Shown one piece after another: positions 27,303 through 36,567 of a stretch of DNA of 64,000 nt. The position numbers were made by a program, and so were the translations under genes. Below the pieces are notes generated by a model that had not been told where the DNA came from, ran no database searches, and saw only the letters and a list, made by a program, of their open reading frames with translations. Where the stretch lies: NCBI RefSeq assembly GCF_015160875.1, contig NZ_CP063374.1:4095501-4159500 (forward strand), written 5' to 3'. The first letter of the stretch is position 1. Every line of letters starts with the position of its first letter. The stretch is from Streptomyces chromofuscus (GTDB lineage Bacteria; Actinomycetota; Actinomycetes; Streptomycetales; Streptomycetaceae).

Positions 27303-27493
27303 GTGGTCTCGTACGGACGCGGCTTCTTCGCGGCCCGTGCCGACCGGGGCGCGCGGAGCGCCTACGGCTTCGACTGGTCACCGACCACTGCACGACCTCC
27401 CCCGACAACCCCTTCCGCTTCCCCTTCGCCCTTGCCTGCGTGCGCCACGACTTCGGCCACCGGAACTACCGAGCGCTGGACAAGCCCGGGTGA
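27303..27493 (+). pseudogene. Frameshifted, truncated secreted phospholipase A2 (prokaryotic PLA2 family)
   Basis: Frame 27303-27380 encodes FFAARADRGARSAYGFDWS. A one-base shift at 27380 then continues TDHCTTSPDNPF, RFPFALACVRHDFGHRNYRAL to a TGA at 27491-27493. Joined, this matches the Streptomyces phospholipase A2 core: FDWSTDxC, PDNPFGFPF and the catalytic His-Asp in ACxRHDFGYRNY. The signal peptide and the C-terminal third are absent. The enzyme would have hydrolysed the sn-2 ester of phospholipids outside the cell. The break lies directly after the tandem-repeat array, which may have caused the loss of its 5' end. Confidence 0.75.
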
Positions 27494-27571
27494 CGGTGGG
27501 TCGGACGGGCGCACCGCGGAGCCGCAGCCCACGGAGGCCGACGACCCTGCCGGCCGCCTCGGTGGGCCGGG

Positions 27572-27598
27572 TTGTCCACAGGTGGGGAGTTGTCCACA
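27572..27598 (+). other. Two perfect DnaA boxes in direct repeat
   Basis: TTGTCCACA at 27572-27580 and 27590-27598, same orientation, 18 bases start to start. They lie 75-100 bases upstream of the DUF2252 gene. TTGTCCACA is the preferred Streptomyces DnaA box. Confidence 0.6.
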
Positions 27599-27674
27599 GG
27601 GTCTGACGGGATACGACGGCCGGTTGTACCGTCGGCACGAGTTGATGTTCGTGCGAGTCGCGGGGGAGGCGGTC

Positions 27675-29105
27675 ATGGTGACCGAGGCCGGTGTGCGGGA
27701 CGCGGATTCCGGGACGGTGCGGATTCCACGGGTGCAGGGCTTCGCCGAGTGGTCGCCCCAGGGCGCGCGCTCGCCCAAGGCGGAGGGGAAGGCCCTGCGT
27801 GAGCGGATCCCGCGGCGCGCCCACGCCACCCTCGACCTCGACGGCGCCCGGCCCGACGCGGTGGCCGCGGTCGAGGAGTCCAACCGGGGCCGCATCCCCG
27901 AGCTCACGCCGATAAGGGTGGGCAGGATGGCGGCCACGCCGTTCGCCTTCCTGCGCGGATCGGCGGGCCTCATGGCCCACGACCTCGCCCGCACACCCAT
28001 GACCCGCGTCCGCGCCCAGATCTGCGGCGACGCCCACGCGGCCAACTTCGGCCTGTACGGCGACGCGCGCGGCGGCCTGGTCATCGACCTCAACGACTTC
28101 GACGAAACGGTGTACGGCCCCTGGGAGTGGGACCTCAAGCGGCTTGCCGCCTCGCTGGTGCTGGCCGGGCGGGAGGCGGGCGCCGACGAGGACACCTGCC
28201 GGGCGGCCGCCCATGACGCCGCAGGCGCCTACCGCCGCACCATGCGACTGCTGGCCAAGCTCCCGGTGCTGGACGCGTGGAACGCCATCGCGGACGAGGA
28301 GCTGGTCTCCTACACCGACGCCCACGACCTGCTCGGCACGCTGGAGCGGGTCTCGGAGAAGGCACGGGCCAACACCAGTGGGCGGTTCGCGGCGCGGTCG
28401 ACCGAGCCGACCGAGGAGGGCGGACGCCGGTTCGTGGACGCGCCGCCGGTGCTGCGCCGCGTCCCGGACGCGGAGGCCGCGGCGGTGGCGGCGTCGCTGG
28501 AGGACTATCTGGCGACGCTGTCGGAGGACCGTCTGCCGCTGCTCTCCCGGCACGCGGTGCACGACGTGGCCATCCGGATCGTGGGCACGGGCAGCGTGGG
28601 CCTGCGTTCGTACGTCGTCCTGCTCCTGGACCACCGCGGTGAGGCGCTGATACTCCAGGTGAAGGAGGCCCGAGGCTCGGCGCTGCTGCCGCATCTGCTG
28701 ACGGCCGGTTTCGAGGCGGCGCCCGTGGACCACGAGGGCCGCCGGGTGGTCCTCGGGCAGAAGCGGATGCAGGTGGTCAGCGACATCCTGCTCGGCTGGA
28801 CGACCGTCGAGGGCCGCCCCTTCCAGGTCCGGCAGTTCCGCAACCGCAAGGGCAGCGTGGACCCCGCGGCGCTCTCCACCGACCAGCTCGACGACTACGC
28901 CCGCATGACCGGCGCCCTCCTCGCCCGCGCCCACTCCCACAGCGCCGACCCCCGCCTGATCTCCGGCTACTGCGGCAAGAACGAGGAACTGGACGAGGCG
29001 GTGGCCGCGTTCGCCACCGCCTACGCCGACGTCACCGAGGCGGATCACGCGGCGCTGGTGGCGGCGGTGAGGGCGGGGAAGGTCGCGGCGGAGACGGGGG
29101 TGTGA
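27675..29105 (+). CDS. DUF2252 family protein
   Basis: 476 aa from ATG 27675, five bases after GGGGGAGG. The body is typical of DUF2252: RTPMTRVRAQICGDAHAANFGLYG, LVIDLNDFDETVYGPWEWDLKRLAASL, an ALILQVKEARGSALL segment, and ILLGWTTVEGRPFQVRQFRNRKGS. The GDAHAxNFG and DxNDFDE motifs are reminiscent of aminoglycoside-phosphotransferase-fold active sites (HGDxHxxN and DxD), so kinase-like chemistry is possible, but no reaction is established. It is soluble. Longer in-frame extensions upstream run through the PLA2 relic and are rejected. The promoter region holds two DnaA boxes. Confidence 0.88.
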   Translation: MVTEAGVRDADSGTVRIPRVQGFAEWSPQGARSPKAEGKALRERIPRRAHATLDLDGARPDAVAAVEESNRGRIPELTPIRVGRMAATPFAFLRGSAGLMAHDLARTPMTRVRAQICGDAHAANFGLYGDARGGLVIDLNDFDETVYGPWEWDLKRLAASLVLAGREAGADEDTCRAAAHDAAGAYRRTMRLLAKLPVLDAWNAIADEELVSYTDAHDLLGTLERVSEKARANTSGRFAARSTEPTEEGGRRFVDAPPVLRRVPDAEAAAVAASLEDYLATLSEDRLPLLSRHAVHDVAIRIVGTGSVGLRSYVVLLLDHRGEALILQVKEARGSALLPHLLTAGFEAAPVDHEGRRVVLGQKRMQVVSDILLGWTTVEGRPFQVRQFRNRKGSVDPAALSTDQLDDYARMTGALLARAHSHSADPRLISGYCGKNEELDEAVAAFATAYADVTEADHAALVAAVRAGKVAAETGV

Positions 29106-29160
29106 AGCCCCGGGCGGCGGAAGTGATCGGGGGCGAGCGGCCGTGGCCTACGCTGGTCGG

Positions 29161-30195
29161 GTGACGACCCCGGAAGCTGAGCAGGGTGGTGTCGCCGGTG
29201 AGGGGCGGGCGACGCCCCAGGACGGCGCGCCCCGCCCCGAGGACGGTGCCTCCCGCCCCGAGGACGGTGCCTCCCGCCCCGAGGACGGTGCCTCCCGCCC
29301 CGAGGACGGTGCCTCCCGCCCCGAGGACGGTGCCTCCCGCCCCGAGGACGGTGCCTCCCGCCCCGAGGACGGCGCCTCCCGCCCCGAGGACGGCGCGCTC
29401 CGCCCCGAGGACGGCGCGCTCCGCCCCGAGGAGCGGCTGGAGCGGGCCGTGCGGGCGGCCGAGCAGGCGCTGATCGAGTACGAGATCGCGGTGGAGACCT
29501 TCCGCGTCGAGATCGAGAACTTCTCCCGGCTGCACCACCAGAAGCTGGGCCCGATGTACGCCCGCCTCGAGGAGCTGGACGCGCAGATAGCCGAGGCGAA
29601 GGCGGCCCGGACCGGCGACCCGGAGGACCTGCGCCGGGCGGGGGAGCTGCGGGCCCGGGTGCTGCCCATGCCCTCCGTGGAGGAGCTGTTCCACGGCTGG
29701 ATGGATGGCGACGGCCTGTTCCCGGAGGCCGCTGCGATGCTCACGGACCAGCCCGTCCGGCCCCCGCAGCGGGTGCGCCCCAGCGAGGAGGCCCGCCGCA
29801 TCTATCGCGAACTGGCCCGCAAGGCCCACCCCGATCTCGCGCGCGAGGAGGACGAGCGCAAGCGGCGAGAGGAGTTCCTCACCCGCGTGAACATGGCGTA
29901 CGCCCGTGGCGACGCGGCGGCGCTGCGCGAGCTGTCCGAGGAGTGGGCGGCCGGACCGGTGCCCGAGGAGCGCCGCTGGAGCCGCAGCGAGGAGCTGTAC
30001 GCCCGCCTGGACTGGCTCGCCCAGCGCAAGGAGCTGCTCACGGTCGTCGCCCGGGAGCTGGAGGAGGGCGCCATCGGCTCCATGCTCAAGCTGGCGCCGG
30101 ACGACCCGGACCGCCTCCTCGACGAGATCGCCGAGCGGCTGCTGGCGGAGGTCGCGCAGCGCGAGGCGGAGCTGGCGGCGCTGATCGGGCAGTGA
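29161..30195 (+). CDS. J-domain-like protein with heptapeptide repeat array
   Basis: 344 aa from GTG 29161; TACGCT about seven bases upstream suggests a leaderless transcript. Residues 23-93 are ten consecutive RPED/E-GA(S/L) heptads encoded by a 21-base tandem repeat. Next comes a helical region (ERLERAVRAAEQALIEYEIA to LEELDAQIAEAKAAR), probably coiled coil. A J-domain-like segment follows: RRIYRELARKAHPDLAREEDERKRREEFLTRVNMAYARGD. Canonical HPD is replaced by HPDL with a shortened helix I, so DnaK stimulation is uncertain. The C terminus is helical and acidic. No membrane segment. Chaperone cooperation is inference. Confidence 0.8.
   Translation: MTTPEAEQGGVAGEGRATPQDGAPRPEDGASRPEDGASRPEDGASRPEDGASRPEDGASRPEDGASRPEDGASRPEDGALRPEDGALRPEERLERAVRAAEQALIEYEIAVETFRVEIENFSRLHHQKLGPMYARLEELDAQIAEAKAARTGDPEDLRRAGELRARVLPMPSVEELFHGWMDGDGLFPEAAAMLTDQPVRPPQRVRPSEEARRIYRELARKAHPDLAREEDERKRREEFLTRVNMAYARGDAAALRELSEEWAAGPVPEERRWSRSEELYARLDWLAQRKELLTVVARELEEGAIGSMLKLAPDDPDRLLDEIAERLLAEVAQREAELAALIGQ
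29232..29436 (+). repeat. Ten-unit 21-bp tandem repeat within a coding sequence
   Basis: GAGGAC (the last unit GAGGAG) recurs at 29239, 29260, 29281, 29302, 29323, 29344, 29365, 29386, 29407 and 29428, a strict 21-base period. Units are nearly identical at the DNA level, so the array expanded recently and copy number probably varies between strains. Confidence 0.95.
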
Positions 30196-30288
30196 GCGGT
30201 CGGAGGCCGGTCGGCGGTCGGTCGGCGTCGGCCGTCCCCGGACCGCCTGGGAACCGTCCTCGCGGACGCTTCCGGTAGCGTCGGGAAC

Positions 30289-30633
30289 ATGAACTTCGGA
30301 GCTGTTCCCACGGTCGGGGTCACGGACCTCAAGGACGACGACTTCCTCCTGGACGTCCGCGAGGACGAGGAGTGGCACGCCGGCCACGCCGCCGGGGCGC
30401 TGCACATCCCCATGAGCGAGTTCGTGGCCCGGTACGGCGAGCTGACCGAGGCCGCCCCGCAGGACGGCCGCGTCCACGTGATCTGCCGCTCCGGCGGCCG
30501 CTCGGCGCAGGTGGCGATGTACCTCAACCAGCAGGGCGTCGACGCCGTCAACGTCGCCGGCGGCATGGAGGCGTGGGAGGCCCTCGGGCGTCCGGTGGTC
30601 ACGGACGCGGGCGAGCCGGGAGCGGTGGTCTGA
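30289..30633 (+). CDS. Single-domain rhodanese-like sulfurtransferase
   Basis: 114 aa, one rhodanese domain: DFLLDVREDEEWHAGHAAGALHIPMSEF, then the active-site loop VICRSGGRSAQVA with the catalytic Cys, and GVDAVNVAGGMEAW. The six-residue loop CRSGGR is of sulfurtransferase rather than phosphatase size. It may carry persulfide sulfur for detoxification or cofactor synthesis; no partner gene is adjacent. TAGCGT seven bases before the ATG and the absence of a ribosome binding site suggest leaderless transcription. It is convergent with the paa operon. Confidence 0.92.
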   Translation: MNFGAVPTVGVTDLKDDDFLLDVREDEEWHAGHAAGALHIPMSEFVARYGELTEAAPQDGRVHVICRSGGRSAQVAMYLNQQGVDAVNVAGGMEAWEALGRPVVTDAGEPGAVV

Positions 30634-30755
30634 GCCCGTCGCCCGGGCTGAGGACCCGGCGGGGCGCGGCGTCCTCGTAGGCGCACGGGCCCCGGCCGGA
30701 GACACCGGCGTGCGACCCCACGGCTCAGCAATGGCCGCGGGGCGCCCGCGGGACC

Positions 30756-31817
30756 TCACCGGTCGAAGTCCAGCTCCACCTTCTCCGTCACCGCGTGCGA
30801 CTGGCACGCCAGCACGTATCCGGCCTCCGTCTCCTCCCGCTCCAGCGCGAAGTTGCGGTCCATGCGCACCTCGCCGGAGACCAGGAAGGCCCGGCAGGTG
30901 CCGCACACGCCGCCCTTGCAGGCGTAGGGCGCGTCGGGGCGGTTGCGCAGCACGGTCTCCAGCAGCGACTCGCCGTGCTGCACCGCCCAGGTCCCGCCGC
31001 GGCCGTCGAGCCGAGCGGTCACCGTGCTGTGCGCGGGACCGGGCCCCGGGGCGGCGGCCGGGGCGGCGTCCACGTGGAAGATCTCCTCGTGGATACGGCC
31101 GCGCGGCACCTCCAGGCCGCGCAGTGCCCGCTCGGCCTCCTGTACCAGCCCGTACGGCCCGCACAGGAACCAGCCCGCCACGTCGCCCACCGGCAGCAGC
31201 GCCGGCAGCAGGCCCGTCAGGCGCTCCCGGTCCAGCCGCCCGGACGGCAGCCCCGCCTGCTGCTCCTCCCGGGAGAGCACGGTCACCAACTGGAGGCGCT
31301 CGGGGAAGCGGTCCTTCAGGTCGGCGACCTCTTCCAGGAACATCGTCGAGGCGGTCGTACGGTCGCTGCGTATCAGGCAGAACCGGGCTCCGGGCTCCTG
31401 CGCGAGCAGCGTCGCGGCGATCGAGAGCACCGGCGTGATCCCGCTGCCGCCGACGATCGCGGCGTACAGCCCGGGCGCCGGGTCGAGGGTGAAGCGGCCG
31501 GCCGGTGTCATCACCTCCAGCTCGTCGCCGATGTCGATCTCCTTGAGGGCGTACGTGGAGAAGGCGCCGCCTTCCACCAGTCGCACGCCCACCCGCAGGC
31601 TGCGCGGCCCCTCGCCGTCCCTCGGTGCGGGGGAGCAGATCGAGTACGTCCGCCGGATGTCGACGCCGTCGACCGTGCGCCGCAGGGCGATGTGCTGCCC
31701 GGGCGCGTACCGGAACTCCTCGCGCAGCTCCGGGGGGACCTCGAGCGTGACGGCCACGGAGTCGTCGGTGAGCCGGTCGACCGCGGTCACCGGGAGCGTG
31801 TGGAAGCGGGCCATCAC
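30756..31817 (-). CDS. paaE: Phenylacetyl-CoA epoxidase reductase subunit
   Basis: 353 aa. The N-terminal ferredoxin-reductase module has FAD-binding RRTYSICS and NAD(P)-binding AIVGGSGITPVLSIA. The C-terminal plant-type 2Fe-2S domain has cysteines in CKGGVCGTC plus a distal Cys in LACQSH. It passes electrons from NADPH to the PaaAC di-iron oxygenase, which epoxidises the ring of phenylacetyl-CoA. It is the last gene of the leftward paaABCDE operon, overlapping paaD by 4 nt. Length and domain order match known PaaE. The ATG at 31817 fits conservation of the FHTLPV start. Confidence 0.96.
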   Translation of the reverse strand: MMARFHTLPVTAVDRLTDDSVAVTLEVPPELREEFRYAPGQHIALRRTVDGVDIRRTYSICSPAPRDGEGPRSLRVGVRLVEGGAFSTYALKEIDIGDELEVMTPAGRFTLDPAPGLYAAIVGGSGITPVLSIAATLLAQEPGARFCLIRSDRTTASTMFLEEVADLKDRFPERLQLVTVLSREEQQAGLPSGRLDRERLTGLLPALLPVGDVAGWFLCGPYGLVQEAERALRGLEVPRGRIHEEIFHVDAAPAAAPGPGPAHSTVTARLDGRGGTWAVQHGESLLETVLRNRPDAPYACKGGVCGTCRAFLVSGEVRMDRNFALEREETEAGYVLACQSHAVTEKVELDFDR

Positions 31818-32341
31818 AGCTCCTTGAAGTGGTCGAACGGCTCACGGCACGCCAGGCAGCGCCGCAGCGCCTTGCACGCGGTGGAGGAGAAACGGCTCAG
31901 CAGCTCGGTGTCGGCGGACCCGCAGTGCGGGCAGCGGACGGGCTCCGGCTCCTCGGTGAGCGTGCGCGTCGGGCCCAGCTCCAGCGGCACCGGCCCGGAG
32001 TCCGTCCGTACGCGGGGCGGTGCGATGCCGAACTCCCGCAGTTTGCGGCGGCCTTCCGCTGTGATGTCGTCGGTCGACCAGGCCGGCGTCAGCACCGTGC
32101 GGACGGTGACCTCCCGGATGCCGTGCTCGTGCAGCGCGCGCTCTATGTCCGCGGACATCGCCTCGAGGGCGGGGCAGCCGGTGTACGTCGGGGTCAGCTC
32201 GACGTCGACCGCGTCCTTGCCGCGCAGGCGCACCGCACGCAGCACGCCCAGCTCCCGCAGGGTGAGCACGGGCAGCTCGGGGTCGGGGACCGAGCCGGCG
32301 ATCGCGACGAGTTCCTCCTCCAGGGCGGTGGTGGTCACCAT
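31814..32341 (-). CDS. paaD: Phenylacetate degradation protein PaaD (DUF59/MIP18-like)
   Basis: 175 aa from ATG 32341. A MIP18/DUF59 domain (about 5-110: VPDPELPVLTLRELGVLRAV, PTYTGCPALEAM) is followed by a C-terminal zinc-ribbon-like part, VRCPHCGS and RRCLACREPF. PaaD is required for phenylacetyl-CoA epoxidase activity and is thought to help Fe-S or di-iron site maturation. Overlaps of 7 nt with paaC and 4 nt with paaE show tight coupling. Longer in-frame starts run antisense-like through paaC and are not credible. Confidence 0.95.
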   Translation of the reverse strand: MVTTTALEEELVAIAGSVPDPELPVLTLRELGVLRAVRLRGKDAVDVELTPTYTGCPALEAMSADIERALHEHGIREVTVRTVLTPAWSTDDITAEGRRKLREFGIAPPRVRTDSGPVPLELGPTRTLTEEPEPVRCPHCGSADTELLSRFSSTACKALRRCLACREPFDHFKEL

Positions 32342-33054
32342 GACGCCCCCGGGTGGCTGCGGTGCAGATGCTGCATCTCGGCGAGCATCCGGCCGAACGG
32401 CTCGGTGTGCACGCCCTGCCGGCCCGCGCCCGCGCTCCACGCACCGGAGCGCGGTCCTTCGGGGAGCGTGAGCGTCGCGCGGCGCAGGACCTCGCCGACC
32501 GACTCCAGCCAGGCCGCCCTCAGCTGCTCCCCGTCGACGTCCAGGCCCTCCACCGGCTGGAACATCTCGCCGGTGTACCGCCACAGCGCCTCGCACGCCC
32601 GCCGCATCCGCTCATGGCTCTCGTCCGTGCCGTCGCCGAGCCGCAGGGTCCACTGCGTGGCGTGGTCGCGGTGGTAGGCGACCTCCTTGACGGCCTTCGC
32701 CGCGAGCGGGGCGAAGGGGCCGTCGCCGGCCGCCAGGCGGTCGTAGAGAAGGTGCTGGTAGGTGGAGAAGTACAGCTGGCGGACGATGGTGTGGGCGAAG
32801 TCGCCGTTCGGCTGTTCCACCAGCTGCAGGTTGCGGAAGGCGCGCTCCTCGCGCAGGTACGCCAGCTCGTCCTCGTCGCCGACCAGCGACAGCAGCACCC
32901 GGGCCTGGCCGAGCAGGTCCAGTGCGATGTTGGCGAGGGCGACCTCCTCCTCCAGGACGGGGGCGTGGCCGGCCCACTCCCCCAGCCGGTGGGAGAGCAC
33001 CAGGGCGTCGTCGCCCAGGGCGAGGGCGGCCGTCGTGGGAACCGTGGTCGTCAC
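32335..33054 (-). CDS. paaC: Phenylacetyl-CoA epoxidase structural subunit PaaC
   Basis: 239 aa, helical ferritin-like protein. Characteristic stretches are LGDDALVLSHRLGEWAGHAPVLEEEVALANIALDLLGQAR, EERAFRNLQLVEQPNGDFAHTIVRQ, and KAVKEVAYHRDHATQWTLRLGDGT. PaaC forms the stable heterodimer with catalytic PaaA and carries a degenerate metal site. It sits in the expected third place of the paaABCDE operon, overlapping paaB by 4 nt and paaD by 7 nt. Length is close to that of E. coli PaaC. Confidence 0.96.
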   Translation of the reverse strand: MTTTVPTTAALALGDDALVLSHRLGEWAGHAPVLEEEVALANIALDLLGQARVLLSLVGDEDELAYLREERAFRNLQLVEQPNGDFAHTIVRQLYFSTYQHLLYDRLAAGDGPFAPLAAKAVKEVAYHRDHATQWTLRLGDGTDESHERMRRACEALWRYTGEMFQPVEGLDVDGEQLRAAWLESVGEVLRRATLTLPEGPRSGAWSAGAGRQGVHTEPFGRMLAEMQHLHRSHPGASW

Positions 33055-33334
33055 AGGTGCTTCACTCCCTCCGGGATCTCGTAGAACGTCGGGTGGCGGT
33101 AGGGCTTGTCCGCGGCCGGCTCGAAGAACGGGTCCTTCTCGTCGGGGGAGGACGCCGTGACGGCCGAGGAGGGCACGACCCAGATCGAGACGCCCTCACC
33201 GCGCCGCGTGTACAGGTCGCGCGCGTTGCGCAGGGCGAGCTCCGCGTCCGGGGCGTGCAGGCTGCCCGCGTGGGTGTGGGACAGGCCACGGCGCGAGCGC
33301 ACGAAGACCTCCCACAGGGGCCAGTCGGTGTTCG

Positions 33335-33338
<4 letters not shown>
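33051..33338 (-). CDS. paaB: Phenylacetyl-CoA epoxidase subunit PaaB
   Basis: 95 aa, ATG 33338: TDWPLWEVFVRSRRGLSHTHAGSLHAPDAELALRNARDLYTRR, GVSIWVVPSSAV. PaaB is the small bridging subunit that links PaaAC dimers. The C-terminal half (KPYRHPTFYEIPEGVKHL) is also conserved. It overlaps paaA by 4 nt and paaC by 4 nt. The frame extends far upstream inside paaA, but only this ATG gives the normal subunit size. Confidence 0.96.
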
Positions 33339-34342
<1,004 letters not shown>

Positions 34343-34381
34343 GAGGCCCCCTCGACCTTTGGGTCTGCCCGGAGCTTGCTC

Positions 34382-34399
34382 CCGACCGATCGTTCGGTT
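34382..34399. promoter_or_regulatory. TetR-type operator upstream of paaA
   Basis: CCGACCGATCGTTCGGTT. The same 18 bases occur, in reverse complement, in the paaN promoter region at 39135-39154. The core ACCGATCGTTCGGT is a near-palindrome. It is located where it would block paaA transcription. Confidence 0.7.
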
Positions 34400-34582
34400 C
34401 GTGCGAATCCATGGTCGGACGAGCGCCGTAAGGTGTCAACCGCTGTGGAAAACCCGTCGGCGCGGCTGTGGACGAGCTGATCGAACGGGCTGTGCCCGCC
34501 GGGTCGGCCTGAGTACCGTTCGCCTGCGAGGGGACTGCCGGGCGGCGGAGACGGAACGGACCGGGATCGGAATCGGGGCGCA

Positions 34583-35344
34583 ATGGACGCGCAGGGCGCG
34601 AAGGACACGTACGACAGGGGTGGTGCAAGCGTCCCGCACGCCCGCAGCGGGCGGGGCGCGCCCGACGGCGTGCGCGAGCCCGTGCCGGGTTCCGCCCGCA
34701 CCGGCGTCGCCGCCCTCTCCCCGCGCTACCAGATCGGTGTGGTGCTGGCCCTCGCCGTCGTCGCGGTCACCGTCTGCGTACACCTCGGGATGGTCTTCCT
34801 GCACGTCGCGCCGTCGAACACGGTCACCAAGCAGCACGGCGAGGCGGTCGAGGAGTGGATCTACCCGGAGTTCGAGCAGAACTGGAAGCTGTTCGCGCCG
34901 AACCCGTTGCAGCAGAACATCGCGGTACAGGTCCGGGCCGAGATCCGAACGGGTGACGGCGGCAGCCGCACCACCGGCTGGTACGACCTGACCGCGCAGG
35001 ACGGCCGGGCCATCGACGGCAACCTGCTGCCGAGCCACGCCCAGCAGAACGAGCTGCGCCGCGCCTGGGACTTCTTCAGCGCCACCCACGACGGCGACAA
35101 CCGCCCCTCGGGCATGCGCGGCGCGCTGAGCGAGACCTACCTGCGACGGATCGTCGTGCTGCGCCTTCACCGCGCGGACGCGGTGGAACCGGGCGCCGTC
35201 GTCGACCGGGTCCAGGTCCGCTCCCGGACCACCAACGTCCGACCGCCCGAGTGGAGCGAGGAGCGCATCTCGCTCGAGCCGGTGGACCGGTTGCTGCCCT
35301 GGTGGCCGGTGCCGGTCGACGAGGCCCAGGGGGGTGCCCGGTGA
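34583..35344 (+). CDS. DUF5819 family membrane-anchored protein
   Basis: 253 aa. A polar N terminus (about 45 residues) and one transmembrane helix (about 50-74: YQIGVVLALAVVAVTVCVHLGMVFL) precede an extracellular domain typical of DUF5819: YPEFEQNWKLFAPNPLQQNIAVQVRAEI, WYDLTAQDGRAIDGNLLPSHAQQNELRRAW. The family is found next to HTTM proteins, as here, where the two genes overlap at GTGA (35341-35344). Coupling suggests the products act together in the membrane; the reaction is unknown. It faces the paa operon divergently across a 240-base region. Confidence 0.85.
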   Translation: MDAQGAKDTYDRGGASVPHARSGRGAPDGVREPVPGSARTGVAALSPRYQIGVVLALAVVAVTVCVHLGMVFLHVAPSNTVTKQHGEAVEEWIYPEFEQNWKLFAPNPLQQNIAVQVRAEIRTGDGGSRTTGWYDLTAQDGRAIDGNLLPSHAQQNELRRAWDFFSATHDGDNRPSGMRGALSETYLRRIVVLRLHRADAVEPGAVVDRVQVRSRTTNVRPPEWSEERISLEPVDRLLPWWPVPVDEAQGGAR

Positions 35345-36567
35345 ACCGCTTCGCCCTGGCCCTCTCCCGGGGCATCGCCCGGATCACCGAGTCCGCCCTC
35401 GGCCCGTACCAGACCGCCGTGATCCGTATCGGCCTCGCGGTGACCTGGCTGCTCTTCCTGCTGCGCGAGATCCCGCACCGCCAGGAGCTGTACGGCCCCG
35501 ACGGCCCGTGGGGCTGGGACCTCGCCGAGCAGCTGATCGCCGCGAACGGCGCCTTCAGCGCCCTGATGTGGACCGACGGGCAGCTCTGGTTCGAGACCGT
35601 CTACGCGTTCGGCGTGCTCGCCAGCCTGCTGCTGGCGCTGGGCTGGCGCACCCGCACCATGTCCGTGCTCTTCATGGTCGGCGTGCTGTCGCTGCAGAAC
35701 CGCAGCGTCTTCGTCGGCGACGGCGGCGACAACGTCCTGCACCTGATGTCCCTGTACCTCGTGTTCACGCGGTGCGGCCAGGTGTGGTCGCTGGACGCGC
35801 GGCGCGCCCGGCGGGCACGGCAGGCACACGCGCGTGGGGAGCGCCTCACCGACCGGACCGGCCCCCTGCTGTGGGGCGTGCTCGGGCTGGTGCTGTCCGT
35901 CGTGACCGCGGTGGGCCGCCTGGACGGCGACTGGCTGGTGCCGGCGCTGCTGTGGGGCGTCTGGGTGGCGCAGGCCCTGTGGTGGCTCGTCGGGCGTCTC
36001 ACGCGCACCGGTGAGCCGCGCATCCTGCTCGACGTGGTCGCCAACATCCTGCACAACGGCGCCCTGGTCGTGATCATGGCCGAGGCCTGCCTGATCTACG
36101 CCACGGCCGGCTGGTACAAGGTCCAGGGCTCCCGCTGGCAGGACGGCACCGCGGTCTACTACCCCCTGCACCTGGAGTACTTCTCGCCCTGGCCCGCCCT
36201 CGCCGACCTGCTGTCGGCCAGCGGCACCGTGGTCATGCTCGTGACGTACGGGACCGTGGCCGTCCAGGTCGCCTTCCCGTTCACGCTGTTCAACCGGCGG
36301 GTCAAGAACGTCCTGCTGGCCGTCATGATCACCGAGCACGCCGTGATCGCCGTGGTGCTCGGGCTGCCCTTCTTCTCGCTGGCGATGATCGCGGCGGACG
36401 CGGTCTTCCTGCCGACGCCGTTCCTGCGCGGTCTGGGCGACCGGGCCGCACGCACGCGCGCGCGGCTGCTCCGGCGCGGTCGCCCGAAGGTCCCGGCGCA
36501 GCGGACCCCGGACACCGCCGAACGCGGCGAGGACGCCGAGCAGGCCCACGTAGGCTTCAGGGCATGA
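35341..36567 (+). CDS. HTTM-domain (vitamin K-dependent carboxylase-like) membrane protein
   Basis: 408 aa from GTG 35341. Several hydrophobic helices spread over about 20-360, with HTTM features: VIRIGLAVTWLLFLLREIPHR, GWRTRTMSVLFMVGVLSLQNRS, GGDNVLHLMSLYLVF, and ATAGWYKVQGSRWQDGTAVYYPLHLEYF. HTTM proteins are distant relatives of eukaryotic gamma-glutamyl carboxylase and include epoxide-dependent modification enzymes, but most bacterial members are uncharacterised. It overlaps the DUF5819 gene upstream and the rRNA methyltransferase downstream by 4 nt each. The C-terminal 40 residues are basic and disordered. Confidence 0.9.
   Translation: MNRFALALSRGIARITESALGPYQTAVIRIGLAVTWLLFLLREIPHRQELYGPDGPWGWDLAEQLIAANGAFSALMWTDGQLWFETVYAFGVLASLLLALGWRTRTMSVLFMVGVLSLQNRSVFVGDGGDNVLHLMSLYLVFTRCGQVWSLDARRARRARQAHARGERLTDRTGPLLWGVLGLVLSVVTAVGRLDGDWLVPALLWGVWVAQALWWLVGRLTRTGEPRILLDVVANILHNGALVVIMAEACLIYATAGWYKVQGSRWQDGTAVYYPLHLEYFSPWPALADLLSASGTVVMLVTYGTVAVQVAFPFTLFNRRVKNVLLAVMITEHAVIAVVLGLPFFSLAMIAADAVFLPTPFLRGLGDRAARTRARLLRRGRPKVPAQRTPDTAERGEDAEQAHVGFRA

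Noticed and set aside
27378..29048. A 556-codon minus-strand frame opposite the DUF2252 gene
   Set aside because: Low-complexity Val/Gly/Arg/His content without a domain, while the plus strand has clear DUF2252 motifs and a ribosome binding site.
20380..29105. The accessory stretch as a genomic island
   Set aside because: Although next to a tRNA-Leu gene, there is no integrase, no direct repeat of the tRNA 3' end that I can find, and base composition looks the same as in flanking DNA.
31066..31080. GTCCACGTGGAAG as a further parS site
   Set aside because: Too many mismatches to the 14-bp consensus; it lies in paaE coding sequence.
34441..34475. TGTGGAAAA and TGTGGAC as DnaA boxes upstream of the DUF5819 gene (also TGTGGAAAA near 39174)
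   Set aside because: Each departs from the 9-mer consensus in at least one core position; weak and isolated.
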